A stretch of 64,000 nucleotides of DNA. Origin: Thamnidium elegans. Taxonomy: Eukaryota; Mucoromycota; Mucoromycetes; Mucorales; Mucoraceae. Position numbers and translations under genes: made by a program. Within the stretch, counting starts at the first letter, position 1, and every line of letters begins with the position of its first letter. The notes beneath the pieces were generated by a model. The model saw only the letters and a list, made by a program, of their open reading frames with translations, did not search any database and was not told the origin of the DNA. Positions 31,776-43,949 of the stretch are shown piece by piece. The stretch lies in the NCBI GenBank assembly GCA_025201345.1, contig JAIXMG010000002.1, positions 744,001-808,000 on the forward strand, read 5' to 3'.

Positions 31776-33095
31776 GATTTTTACTGTACAAATAAGGGAA
31801 GCAAGTAAAAAAGAAAGTGACCTTTTTTTTTTTCTTTTTTTTTTTATATATAAAAGTAGAAAGGTATAAGCAAAGAAAAAGGTAGTAAATATATATAAAT
31901 TATATGTTATATATATTAAAATATAATATATATCTATATGAAAAAGAATACAAAAAAAAAAAAAAAGGAAAAAGAAAAAATATAAGAAAAAAAAAAAGGT
32001 TTCAGTTTGCTGTGCTGAAAATTTTTTTTTTCAAAAAAAAGGGTCATGTGCAACTCAAAGGGATTTTCCAATGAGCTGGGTTCTATGAAATAAACTTTTA
32101 CATAATATATCAAAAACCCGGATCCGTGTAACTCGTATAATTTGTTTAACAAATAAGTATGAAAGAGATAATACTACTATAAAGTTTTTTCTTTAAATGT
32201 TAGCAATTGAAAGTCAAATTGATATTAAAAACGTAACTCTGCCTATAAAAAAAAAGGCATAAAAAAGAACGCATCGGCTTAGATATTATCCATTGTAAAA
32301 CATTCAGTTAATTTATAACAAAGATCAATTAATATCGATTAAAAAAAAAACCCAGTTGTAATCGTAAAAAAATTACCTACCCTAGTTGCACCATAAAAAA
32401 AAAAGTACCACCTTTAATCGTCATATCCTATTTTCCCTTAATTATACGGTCTTACCAAGCAAAAAAAAATCGGAGTACCAGGAAACATCTTATTTGAATC
32501 AAAAGATTGTGAGATCCCCTTTGTATCACCCATGAAAAACTTGTCCTATATCATAGTGCACGTTTCGTTTCACTTTCTTCCTCCCACTCTTTTCGTGTCC
32601 CGGTCACCGAAAGCTCATTTTTAGTTTTTAATCAAGGGAGTTTGCTTTTTTGTAATAGGTTATTTTTTTTCCACCCTTGTTTAGGTCTATTCTTTTGTCA
32701 AAGGCATCCTTTTTTTTTTTCTGGTACAAGAAAATTGCTTGACCATACGCGGAACTGTGTAGCCAATACACATAAAAAAAAACGATTGTAAAAAAAAAAA
32801 AAAAAAAGTCTTACTAAATATAGTATCCAATTTATATCCTATTAGATTAAAATCGATTTGTATTGCATAAAGTTTATTATAAATAACAAGATATTAAAGA
32901 AGACCAATTTACGTTTAAATAGAGTTTATTTTATTTTATTTTAAAAAGCCGTATAAGATCGGCTATGAGACGGACTGTATGTACAGAAAAGAAGAAAGGA
33001 AATGGTATATATATAGAGAATATGATATGAAGAAAAATGCAAAATAATAAAGAATAAATAATAAATGATAAATGATAATAATAATAATAGAAAAA
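31776..33095. other. Intergenic region rich in homopolymers
   Basis: About 1.3 kb of A/T-rich sequence with many A9-A15 and T9-T12 tracts. No RNA or protein gene is supported. It lies between the divergent-free 5' end of the Rua1-like gene and the 3' end of the F-box/WD40 gene. Confidence 0.5.
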
Positions 33096-34276
33096 TTAAA
33101 AGAATTGCGTGTCTAAACCGAACGTAAAGTCCATAACAAGTACTCTTTGATCTTGACTAGCACTACAAAGAAAGAAAAGTGTTAGTTTTTTTATACGCAT
33201 ATAAAAAATATACTTTAGTTCTTACCTGACAATTCGTGTAGAGTCAAAATGAACATCAAACACCCAGCTAGTATGCCCGCTTTGAAAGTTTAACAAACAG
33301 GTACCGGTTTTGATATCCCAGACACGAATACTCTGGTCATAACTAGCACTGACAATACGATCTTTATCAAAATTTAAAGTTCTTACCAGATCGGTATGAC
33401 CTTCACAAGACATGATACATTCTCCAGTTTCGGCATTCCAGACTTTAATTGTTTTATCGTTGGACCCACTCACAATTTTGGTACCATCGTAACGAACACA
33501 AGCAAGACCTCTTGTATGACCTTCATATTTGCGCAAGCATTGACCTGTATTGATGTCCCACATTTTAATCAACGCATCACCAGAGGCAGACACCAATTTG
33601 TTCTGGTAGAGTTGAATTGCATTTACAGGTCCATTATGAGCTAAAATAGTCTTTACTAATTGACCCGTCATGATATCCCAAATGCGAATCGTTCTATCTT
33701 TGGAGCAACTGATAATATACTGTTCATTAAAGCAAACATCTAATACGCCTGCGGTATGACCGCGAAGACGCATAATTGGTTGAAATGTCTTTAAATTCCA
33801 CACAATGATAGTTGTATCGGAAGAACCAGACACCATGATTTGGTCATTGTATTTAAGGCACAGGACGCTGCCTTCATGGCCAGCCAATGTTTGCGTGCAT
33901 TGATAAGTAGCAAGGTCCCAAAACTTGATAGTACGATCTCGGCTACCGGTAATGATTTTTGATTTATCGAATTGTAAACAATAGACGCTATCAATATGGC
34001 CAATTAAATAATGGGTTGCTACGCGACCGTGATTCCACCTAGAGTCTAAAATATGACGTTGCTTATAAACATGATACCAGTCTAATTGATAATGAGATAT
34101 ATGTTGAGGGATATTGAGTTGCCAACGAGCTGCCTTTTTACGCCAAATTTCATTGCATCTAGCAACAGCGTACCAAGACTTTGAAACGATTGAAATAGAA
34201 CAAAGACTAGTAGCGTCCAAGTAAGAAATAATATCGGTTGCAATTTCATAAGGTAATTCCCTAATAAAATCTACAC

Positions 34277-34307
<31 letters not shown>

Positions 34308-34622
34308 TGTATGCTTTATTTTCATATGTGTGTATATCGAACCTTTCTTTGGTCCAAATTCAAATACACTCGATTTACTATAAACAGTACAGGATGAAGA
34401 AACACTGCTACAAGTACTGTATCTATTTCTTCTATTTAATGAAACACTGGATCGCATAGGTCTCATACCTCTGCGAGTCTTTGATACAAGACTATAATTC
34501 TTTTTTGGTTGCTTTTGTTTACGTATGGAGTAAAATTCTTCGGTCATTGTAGAATCAGATGGTGAAAGACAATAATCTTGCTTTTGTTGGTGAGGCATAG
34601 AATGAAACATGGTAAAAGGCAT
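33096..34622 (-). CDS. F-box / WD40 protein, beta-TrCP (FBXW)-like
   Basis: Three exons (34622-34343, 34270-33226, 33162-33096), 463 residues. A basic, Ser-rich N-terminal region precedes the F-box (ELPYEIATDIISYLDATSLC, then VSKSWYAVARCNEIWRK, about 97-145). Seven WD40 repeats follow, of the strict GH...L...D..I.SGS.D.TI..WD type (GHIDSVYCLQFDKSKIITGS, GHEGSVLCLKYNDQIMVSGS, GHTRGLACVRYDGTKIVSGS). This is the architecture of SCF substrate receptors; the repeats look closest to beta-TrCP. Intron 1 has an unusual GTTCGA donor and a T29 tract before its acceptor. Confidence 0.88.
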
Positions 34623-35973
34623 AGTGTATTTTTATATATATATATATTTTTTTTACTGAGGAGAAAAAAAGAAGAAGAAGGAGAAAGCTCGTTATAAAGT
34701 TACTTTTTTAAGTATAAAAAGAAAAAAAAAAAAAAAAGACAAGAAAATAAAAAATACCAAAAAAAAAAAAAAAAAAAGCTTTTTATCACATATGCGGAGC
34801 TTAATGTTCTTAAAAGGAAAAGCAATAGCATTACAATGAGAATCCCCCCTTCACGTGGTTATATATTATAGTTTAAAACAGGGCAAAAAGTATTATTATT
34901 ATTATTATTATTTTAATCAAGATATTCCTGTTATTTGTTTTTTTTAACTCTCTCCCCCCGTCATGATACCACTTTTTTCCTTTTAGTTTTCGAAGCATTA
35001 TTATATTACTTGTTAACTATTATTATTACAAAGTGAATAACCCTATTTCTTTTTTTTTCTAGTAGCAATAAAGTTGATCGATTTACGTTCGGAACCAACA
35101 TCCCGGAAATAACTAAACTCATCTCGATACAATACATATCTTTTGCAGTTACATTATCTGTGATACTCCCTTCTATCTCTTTGTGTTGCCTGAATCACAA
35201 CATATAGTGCAACCCTAAAGAACGTATCATCCTACTAACTATTTATAACGCCATTTTCTTCTTGTTATTGTTATAGAAATGCATTATTTATACTTGCTTG
35301 CATTTTTCTTTATTACTTGAAAGTCAGTAAAAAAAAAAAAAAAAAAAAAAAAAGATACATTTTTTGTTTTGGTTCCTGTCAGTATACATATACTTCACTC
35401 AAAAAAAGAAAACTTGTATGTGAGTGTATTATGCAATTCAAAACTTGGCAGAAATCACAAGATCCCTTCTTTTTTTTTAAAAAAAAAAGATGGTGTTGGG
35501 CCCGCTCTTATATAGACAATCTATTTTATTGAATGTACAACTTCATCTCTGATTCGATGTAAACCTTTATATATATATATATTCCATATAAATTAATAAC
35601 AATAAAACAAAAAAATGATTCATAAAACCCCTTTATTATAGAACTGACGTTCCCCCTTTTTATTTGAAATATATTGGACAGGTCGACAACACGTAAAAAA
35701 AACCATTTATATCATCTGTGCATACTTACGAACAGTCAATCCCTTACTCTTAAACGATACTATATACCCAACCCCTTTCTGTCTTTATATAATCTACTAT
35801 CTAAAAAAAAAAATTATCAGTAGCATTTCCCACACACAGTAACATTTTTTAGATTTTTCAAATAATAATAATAATAGCATAAAAGGTTACACAGGTAACA
35901 GTAACAGTATCCATTTTGGGAGACCCTAACAACAAATGTCCTAATCAGCAATACATAAACAATGCCTAAATCT

Positions 35974-36004
<31 letters not shown>

Positions 36005-36954
36005 GCGACAAGATATTGGCGGGTTTGAAATTACAATCTCCATGATTAGAAGACAACCGTAATTCTTCTCTCATAGTTTTTTTTTTCAAAAAGAAAACAA
36101 ACGCCAAATAAGTCTATTCACACCAAAATACATATGAACCTTGACGTAAAAAAAAAAAGAAATGATATCACTACTTCAACTGAAAGGGGGAGAAAATACC
36201 CTAATATGTTAATAAGTCCCATACGCACAGGTCGCTTTTTTTTAAAGAAATAATGACCTCCCTTCAACTGCTTTTTTTTTTCTTAATCAGCATGAAACAT
36301 ATTCTTTTCGCTTCAAATATAAGCAAAGCATTTTCTCTTTCTTTTTATTATTGTTATTAAAAACTAGATTCAAAAACATGTGTAATTATTAAAAAAAAAG
36401 CATAATTTAAATATAGATTGTGCCACTCTCTTATCCATTTGCGCTGTCAAAAAAAAAAAAAGTTTTAGCTTGCATTTTACTGGAGTTTTAGAACCATGTT
36501 ACATTTCCAAAACTACCTTACATATACCTGTCGTAACATCTGATTTATCTTTTTTTTTTCTTAAAAGAAAAGTACAGCTTTAATATATATATATATATAT
36601 AAAAGGGAAGGAAAAAAAAAGGGTATTCAAGCAGGGCAGTTTTACATGTAAAATCATTTGTTAAAAGAAGAGAGGTAGGAGGTTTAAAGTAGAACGCATG
36701 TAAGACAGGGTTCTAAAAAGAGAGGAGGAAGAAGAAGAAGGGGAAGGTTTCTTATACAGATCCCAAAAATGCAGGATTTTCCTCCAAGTAATGGGTTTTC
36801 GAGGGGAGACATATTTCCTCCCTTTTGAAAGAATTCTATATCATAGAACCAACCCAAAAATACAACTTTTTTCATCAAGTAAAATACAAGAAAAATAAAT
36901 AAATATATACGTGTTTTTAATTTTTTTTTTTTTTAAAAAAATAGTGTTAATCTA
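34623..36954. other. Intergenic region with long poly(A) tracts
   Basis: About 2.3 kb. It contains A17-19 tracts near 34735 and 34758, an A/T-repeat TTA(n) near 34891, A25 near 35329-35353, A28 near 35976-36003, and a TA microsatellite near 36583. No gene is supported; small open frames consist of homopolymer-coded Lys or Phe. Confidence 0.5.
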
Positions 36955-38682
36955 TCAATCAATTTCCATTAAATCAGCAGTTTTGACAGGTTCAGCATCA
37001 TCGTCTAATTTTTTACTTGCTTCATAATACTGGTTAGGATGCTCAATAGCGTCCATTCTTGTAGTCGATTGTGGATGTGTTACTTCGAAATGCCTTGTAC
37101 AGGCCAGTTGGTAATGTTTATCACGCGCAAGAGCTAATATTTGATCCGCATCCGATCGACTTATATTATCTCGAAGTAATCTAGTCTCTAAATTGGGTAA
37201 CGAAAAGTGTCTAAACGGACAACCGTGATTATCACCCGTAGAAGGTGGATTACTAGTAATAATCTTTGAACAACTAAAATATAATAATAATTAATATATA
37301 AATATTTATCACAGCAAACAAATCAACTTACCTGTATGGACTATAATTGACTCGCTTTCCTTCTAAACCATAATTATATCGAACATTATATGAATATTCT
37401 TTTTGAAACTTATCATCTGTAATATTCGAAAACGCCGTTCTCCAAAACACAAGTGCTTCTTCAACCGACAACCCCATGCCTTTAATAAATAAACCAAACT
37501 GTAATCTTCCATCGTGCTTAAGATGCTTATCATGCTTCAACGAGTCGTTCAAGTTACGCATACATAACGGAGCGTGTCTTTGAACAAACGCATCGACATC
37601 CTGTGCTGAAACTGTACCTGCCGCGCTTCCAATTTCGTTATACGTTCTGCCCATATACTGCTTTTCAACATTAAGTAAAATTGGTTTTAATCGATCGTCT
37701 TCTTCTAAACGAGGTAATAATTTACTGGTGGCTTCTAACGCCCTCGTTAAAAAGAGCTTATATTCCAACATGACAATATTGACTTGCTCACTCATGGGCA
37801 CATAGGCCTTTCCTCGTCGCAAATATACCTCACGACGTCCAATCATTTGTGGAACCTTTTCAAAATCAACTTCAAAAAACGTTTCGGATCGAACATACTC
37901 TTGTGGCGACATATTTTGTTTGGGTTTGGAACAAATGGTTAATTCTTCCAACATACTTTCTTTTTCCTCATTTGACAACTGAAAAAAAAAAAGTCTACTA
38001 TTAATCCACTATCAACATATGCATACACACACAAAAATACTTGCCATTTTCCAATTCAAGTTTAAATACTTTAAAAAATCCTTTTTATCCTCTTGTGATT
38101 CTTGATCAAACCTATGCTTGAACAAAATACATTCTTGTTTGATAAACCAATCACGTAACTCTTCACTAATTACAAAAAAAAAAAGTAATCAATACAAAAT
38201 TTCTCTTTTTTTTTCTTTTCCTTATGCCACTCACCTTCTACAATATGCCATTCTCAACACAAAATGACTGATATGATCTTTACGTCTTTCTTCATATAAA
38301 GTTTCTGATTTAGAAGAGTTGGACTTGAGTGGTAAATAGTCCTCCGCTACCTTTTGAGTCTCTTGTTTTATATCTTTATTGCGTAGTGATGCTGTTTCAA
38401 TCGCTCTCAACACTAAAAGAACATTGTTTAGTCTTAATCAGTATTTTTTTTTTTTAAAAAAAAGTAAGCTAATTTACCTTGAAGTCGATCAAGTGCAAAC
38501 CCTTCAAACTCTTCAATAGTTATTTCTGTAGGAGGTGGTTTTAAATAAAAGTTGAGTCGAAACGGGTAATCCTTTTGTAAGCTGTAATTCTTTCCATTTT
38601 CTGAGTACACGGCTTGACCTTTACTAGCCGCTTCTGCTGCTGCTGCAAAACGGTTTACAACTCTACTTTTATTTTTAAGCAT
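36955..38682 (-). CDS. DNA primase large subunit (Pri2/PriL)
   Basis: Five exons (38682-38478, 38412-38235, 38165-38045, 37978-37332, 37273-36955), phase kept, 489 residues. The protein matches the p58 primase subunit: YPFRLNFYLKPPPTEITIEE, FALDRLQVLRAIE, FVLRMAYCRSEELRDWFIKQE. The 4Fe-4S cysteines are visible in HAPLCMRNL, SPYSCSKI, NHGCPFRHF and QLACTRHFEV. With the small subunit and Pol alpha it makes RNA primers in the nucleus. Intron 3 is a GC-AG intron (donor GCAAGT after the codon ATG); the neighbouring GT would put a stop in frame, so the GC donor is required. Confidence 0.92.
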
Positions 38683-38772
38683 ATTTAAAAGAAGAACACC
38701 AAAAACGCGGGAAACACGTAAAAAAGAAAAAATAGAAAAAATAGAAAAAAAAAGTGACTACTTTCCGTGAAT

Positions 38773-40948
38773 TTATTTAACTTTTTTGGAATCATACAAT
38801 TGTCTCTTTAATGCTTCAAATTCAGTCTCTCTTTCAACAAAAGAAAGCTTCATATTAATCAACAAAGACTCTGTATCAGTCAACTGCTCTACCAGATTAG
38901 TATTTCGTTCACACAATTTACGGTTCTCTAACGAGAGTTCCTTTAATTGTTTTTCATAGGCAACCGACATATTCTTTTGGTACTGTTCAAACTCTTGCTT
39001 GATTTGGTTCAACTGATGTCTTAAATGGCCCTTTTCATCTTCTGTACTAGCAATGTGCATTTTAGAATTAATGATTTCTGTAGTCAGATCCTTATTTTCT
39101 ACTTTTAGTATATTTAATGAGCTCTCAACAGATCGAATATGTTCTGATAACTGTCCATTGATTCTTCGTAAATTATCTTCTTGCGATATCGATTTTGATT
39201 CTCGAGCTTCTTCTCCTGTATATTGTTGAGCTAACCGTGCCATAAATCTCGCTGGTAAATCTACTCGATACGTATCTTCTACAAAACCATTACCGTCCTC
39301 CTAAACAAATATTTTAAATAAATATATATATATATATATATATATTTATATCGTAGCAATTATAAAACTTACGGCAAATACATTAAAGATACCATTACAC
39401 AAGAATTCAACCAATGACTCAAACCCAAGCTTTAATATCTTTTCTTGGTTGCGAATAATCAACGCAAGTGCAATTTGTACCAGTATCTGGGTTCCTTCCA
39501 CAAGCAACAAATCAATCACTCGAAACGAAAGTTCAATAGGACAGCGGTACGAAAACAGCGTAATAAACCACTGCGAGACATACATGGACGGAGTCACTCC
39601 TTCATTTTCCATATGTCTGTGAATCACCGGTAGCTTTTGCTGAAACACATTATCAAACTGGTACATGTGCTGATGTAAAACTTCCATACGAGGCGTAAAA
39701 TGTCCACGTAATCCGTATTTGCCCATCAGCTTGATCAGCACGCAAAACGCATCTTCTTCAGCCATATGCAATAACAAACAGCCGATAATAAACGCTAAGC
39801 CTTGACAGTAGCCCACCTCTTGATCAAAAATACTATACGCTTTAGCTACATTAAATAAAGACTGTCTACCAGACTCTTGCATAAAATAGGGATGGTTAGG
39901 GAACGTTCGGGTTAAATCTCGTTCGATTTGCTTTTCGAACGGACTACTGGATTTACGCAAGATGGCATACTCTGTATCCATATCAAAACTATCACGTGAC
40001 TTAGATATGATTTGCCACATTAAGCCTCGGATTGGTGAAGGTATACCTCCATTCATTAAATGTTGTCTCATGTCATCCATTTGCGTTTCGATCACACGAC
40101 CAAAATTCTGAATAACCAAAGCCCAAAAGTCTATTATTATTATAATTAGCTGCCAAAGGTTAACAAAAAAAAAAAATAGTATTTTTTTTTTTACCCCAAT
40201 CGATGCTATTGTATTCAATACCACCTTTTTCTCTATATATTTGTAATTCAGCTAAAGCTTCTTGCTTTAACTGCAAATGCTTTTCAGAATCATATTGATG
40301 ATCATTATGAGAAAACCTCCTAAACTTGGAAACAAGTTTATCAAAATTTTTATGGTTACTCGCAGGGGACCGAGGGGTACCAGTAATATGATGTGGTATC
40401 TCTGAATATCTTTTACTTTGTCTTTGTTGAAACGTTTGTGAAGGTCTAGCCATGACCACCGGAGATTGAACTGAGATGACAGATGCAGGTCTTGCTTTAA
40501 ACGGGTTATTAAAGATACTGTGTCTACTTTCATTAGATGCTCTAGTTGTAGTCGTAGTAGTATGAACAGCTTGTTTAATAAGATCTGGTCGAGGAGGTGA
40601 CTTTAGTATTGGTATATTGCTTGGTAAACTTGTTTGAAACTCTTTTTTATTATGGTTAGTACCGTCATGAGGTGTAGCCAAGTTGGTATCAACCGAATCG
40701 TCATCACTGGTTAACGCTTTGGTCGTCTTGGGGTCATAGTCAGAATCGTCATCACTAGAGGACTCATCATCTGTTCGCACATGAATTTTGAACCCAAAGT
40801 GGTCCAAGTACTCTGAATTGTTTGGGTTCAGTAACGCATCATCAACAACGTCTAAATCATATTCATTTAACTCGAAAGCATCATCTTCTGAATCTGAACT
40901 AGAATAGTATTCTCGATTTTGGTGTGGTATATCATAAAGTGTTGTCAT
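38773..40948 (-). CDS. TBC-domain RabGAP, Gyp5/Evi5-like
   Basis: Three exons (40948-40195, 40130-39373, 39300-38773), 679 residues. An acidic, Ser-rich N-terminal 250 residues precede the TBC domain, which has GGIPSPIRGLMWQIISKSRD, the arginine finger IERDLTRTFP (IxxDxxR) and the glutamine finger VGYCQGLAFI. A coiled-coil C-terminus (about 510-675) follows. This domain order is that of Gyp5/Gyl1 and Evi5, which stimulate GTP hydrolysis by Rab GTPases in secretion toward growth sites. Catalytic residues are intact. The exact Rab is unknown. Confidence 0.9.
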
Positions 40949-41340
40949 TTTTTAATATTAAAAAAAGAAAAAGACAAAAAAAAAAAGATTTTATATAAGC
41001 ACTTTTTTTTTTTTTGAATTAAATCACGTTACTCATTTAATATTTGTGACCTTGTAAATAATGATAGTAACGCCAGATGGTTTCTAGAAAAAGTAAGGTA
41101 TATTCTGAAATTCAGTTGTCATCGTGTAGGGTCCAGAGTAAAATAGTCGTACGAAACTCGGAAGTAAAGGATTCAAGCGATTGAAAATTTCTTGGTTAAA
41201 CTGCTTCTGTCTCGGTGAGAAGACCCCAAATATTGAAGCCAAGGTAAATAACTTTAATATCCGGTGTAGTATAGAAATTAATTAGCTCCCATATGGGGGA
41301 GAAAAAAAAACCTTTAGATTTCCGTTTTCTTAACGGTATA
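40949..41340. other. Intergenic region with orphan reading frame
   Basis: Contains the 5' flank of the RabGAP gene and a stop-to-stop minus-strand frame (41281-41084, 65 codons) with protein-like texture but no ATG; see findings. Confidence 0.4.
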
Positions 41341-41716
41341 TCAGTTGTAAAGTTGACTATATAAGTATATTCCTTTAATAGGATTTAGCGTGCTTCCAGG
41401 GGTTTTTTCCCTAACCATTTCTCGTACGGCTGGGACAGCCCAATCAATAATTTCGTTAAAACTATGTAAGATAAATAATAATTTTGATTTGTACTTATTT
41501 TACTTGAAAGATCTGTCTCTTTCTCTCTCTACACCGCCAGTCTTATCCTCATGCAAAGCCTGAAAAATTTGAAGAGTCATGCAAAGTGATATAAATAAAA
41601 GTAAAAAAAAAAACTCTTACTGTTCTACTTTGGTCTCTAATCCCCTCAAGCTGTTTGAGCCAACTCCAGCGTATTGACTGAGGACATTTCTTGCAATGCT
41701 CGAGAGGGGTTAACAT
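41341..41716 (-). CDS. Candidate small spliced gene, unknown
   Basis: Three exons (41716-41621, 41559-41504, 41461-41341) separated by 61-nt and 42-nt introns with GTAAGA...TTTCAG and GTAAAA...CATAG borders join in phase into about 90 residues. The N-terminus has a CxxC (LEHCKKCPQSIRWSWLKQL), the middle is charged, and the C-terminus reads FNEIIDWAVPAVREMVREKT. No family is recognised. An overlapping frame of exon 1 also looks protein-like (KFTEYWKLWADNVNPSRALQ), and the second intron is short, so this might instead be part of a larger or decayed gene. Confidence 0.35.
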
Positions 41717-42286
41717 TATCAGCCCAAAGTTTCCAGTACTCAGTGAACTTTTTTACTTTGGATCATTTCTTGTCTAGTGATAATAAAACAATCCTCAATA
41801 TAAACTTACTTTAAATACGTTTGTGATTTGGCTTACTTATTACAAGCGCGGTTCCTTACTTTACCCAGTATTTGTTGTATCGCGATTCCACTTTTTTTTA
41901 TAATCCACGTACACTGGTACGAAAGAGTATACGACCGGTGTACTGAGCAGAAAAGTTTATTTTCTACTCTTGTGGTGCGTGGATTCTTATATATAAGATA
42001 TTCTTCAGCGTACCAGGAAAACAAACATGAAATACTAATAAAAATACGAACAAAACAAAACAAAGTAAGGCAAAGTAAAAAAGGATAAAGATTAATTTAT
42101 CAACATGATAAAAAAGGTAGTTTATGAAGTCAACATAGATACTTCATACAAGCCACGCCCATAAAAAAAAAAAATAACGAAAAAAGAAAAACGAAAAAAA
42201 AGAAAGAGTACCAAGTGAAAGGAGAACAGTTATCGACTTTTTTTTTATTATATTTAAAAAATCAAACAAAAAAAGTGAGAAAGCAT
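41717..42286. other. Intergenic region
   Basis: AT-rich flank between the candidate small gene and the 3' end of uL23. Two overlapping open frames at 41828-42088 on opposite strands have no recognisable content. Confidence 0.45.
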
Positions 42287-43115
42287 TTAAATGAAACCAA
42301 TCTATAGAAAAAAGAACCATTAGTACGAAAAAATATAACATGAATAAAAAGTTTTTCACTCTTACCTTGTTGGCAACATCAAGAGCATCAACATCAGCAG
42401 TTAAACGGACGAAAGCCTTCTTGTAACCATCAGGTCTGATAAGAGTGTTGACTTGAGCAGCCTCAACATCATAAAGTCTCTTGACAGCATCCTTAATTTG
42501 GTTCTTGTTGGACTTAACGTCAACGAGGAAAGTCAAGGTGTTGTGTTCCTCAATCTTCTTCATGGCAGTCTCGGTGTTAAGAGGTTGACGGATAACACGG
42601 TATTGATCCATACGGGGAGCATGGGCAATAGACTTACGAGCATACTTGGGGGCACGGTTCAAAACCAAAGTCTTGGGGATATGGAAATGAGTGGAAGTAC
42701 GAATCTTGCGAACGGCCTTACCGTGAACACCCTTAAGGGCGGCCTTCTTGGCGGCTTGAGCCTTAGCCTTAGGAGCTAAATAACAGAATATATATATGTT
42801 AGTTTTTTTTTTCTCGCCTAAATATCTAGAACACCACAGACTTCAAATGAATGAATGGAGATAGAGATAATGTACGATTCTCTCTTTTTTTTTTTTTGTT
42901 CTGTTGATGCGTGTTGGTGTTTTTTTTGGCCATGATGTGCGAATGTTTTAACCAAAAAAAAAAAAAAAATAAAGAAAAAAAATATCCACTTTTTTCAAGC
43001 TGTATTAAAAAAAAAAAACTTGCTTCATCTCTTTATCCATCTATCCATCCATTCATTCATTTTCTCGTGTGTGATGTGTCTATTTTATCATTTACGAACC
43101 TGAGTTTGCAGGCAT
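42287..43115 (-). CDS. RPL25: 60S ribosomal protein uL23 (L23a/L25)
   Basis: Three exons (43115-43100, 42775-42366, 42301-42287) give 146 residues. The sequence [52 protein letters not shown] and the end ALDVANKIGFI are those of eukaryotic uL23, which sits at the ribosomal exit tunnel. The first exon encodes only MPANS plus one base and is followed by a 324-nt intron, the longest in the window, with a GTTCGT donor. The last exon encodes only IGFI and the stop. Codon use is strongly biased to C/G third positions, as for a highly expressed gene. Confidence 0.95.
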
Positions 43116-43949
43116 GATTGACGTTAAAGAGGAGGAGGGACTACAATAATCTTCAAAATCCACTTTACTTCTTGTACACCTCTTTACTCTCCCCCCATCT
43201 CGCGTGCGTGCGAATCCCCCCACGTACAAGCTAATATCCGGCTCGGACTCTCGCTCTTTTAATATCTTTTTTTTTTTTGTATTTGTAACGAAAAGGTTTA
43301 AAAGAACTACTGTAAGGTCAGAGTCATGTAATTCGATATTATATACGACGCGTATTTTTAGCAACATATATTACATAATGAATTATAATAAAAAGAACTT
43401 TTTTATTATACAACACAATGAAAAAAGTAGCTTATTTGGTTATGCAAAGGAAAAATAGCCGGAGCCAATTGAATGACGTCGTTGCCTTACAAAATGAAAA
43501 AAAAGGGAGCAACACATAAAGAACTGATATATAAATATATCTTTTTTTCTCTCTACACAAAGAAAATATATCACATATCTATTTCATTATCCAAAAAAGC
43601 CTTTAATAGTCCTTTTTTTTTCTTCCTAAATCTTTCTCTTATCTTTTTCTCTTGAATATATAATATTCTCACCTGAAAAGAAAAAAAAAAAAGAGCAAAA
43701 TAGTCATTGTGCTTACATTAACTCTTTTTTCTTTTATACGTTCTCTCTCTTTATTTTATTCCGTTTCCCATTTCTGCAGCAAGAAAAAGTATCAATTACT
43801 TGTTTACATTACTGTATAATTCATTGACAACAAGAAAAAAAAAGAAAAAGACGCATATTTTTTAAGGCACACACAAAAAAAAAAAAAAAATTTCCTTGAA
43901 AAAAAAACAACATTGAAGCTGTCACTTTACCATATACATCCTCCGACAT
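43116..43949. other. Divergent promoter region between uL23 and Cdh1/Fzr
   Basis: 833 bp between two divergently transcribed genes, so it should hold both promoters. Pyrimidine-rich runs near 43190-43220 lie close to the uL23 start. No further gene is supported. Confidence 0.55.

Noticed and set aside
42776..43099. Possible box C/D snoRNA in the long uL23 intron
   Set aside because: A C-box-like ATGATAA exists, but no CTGA D box or guide arrangement was found.
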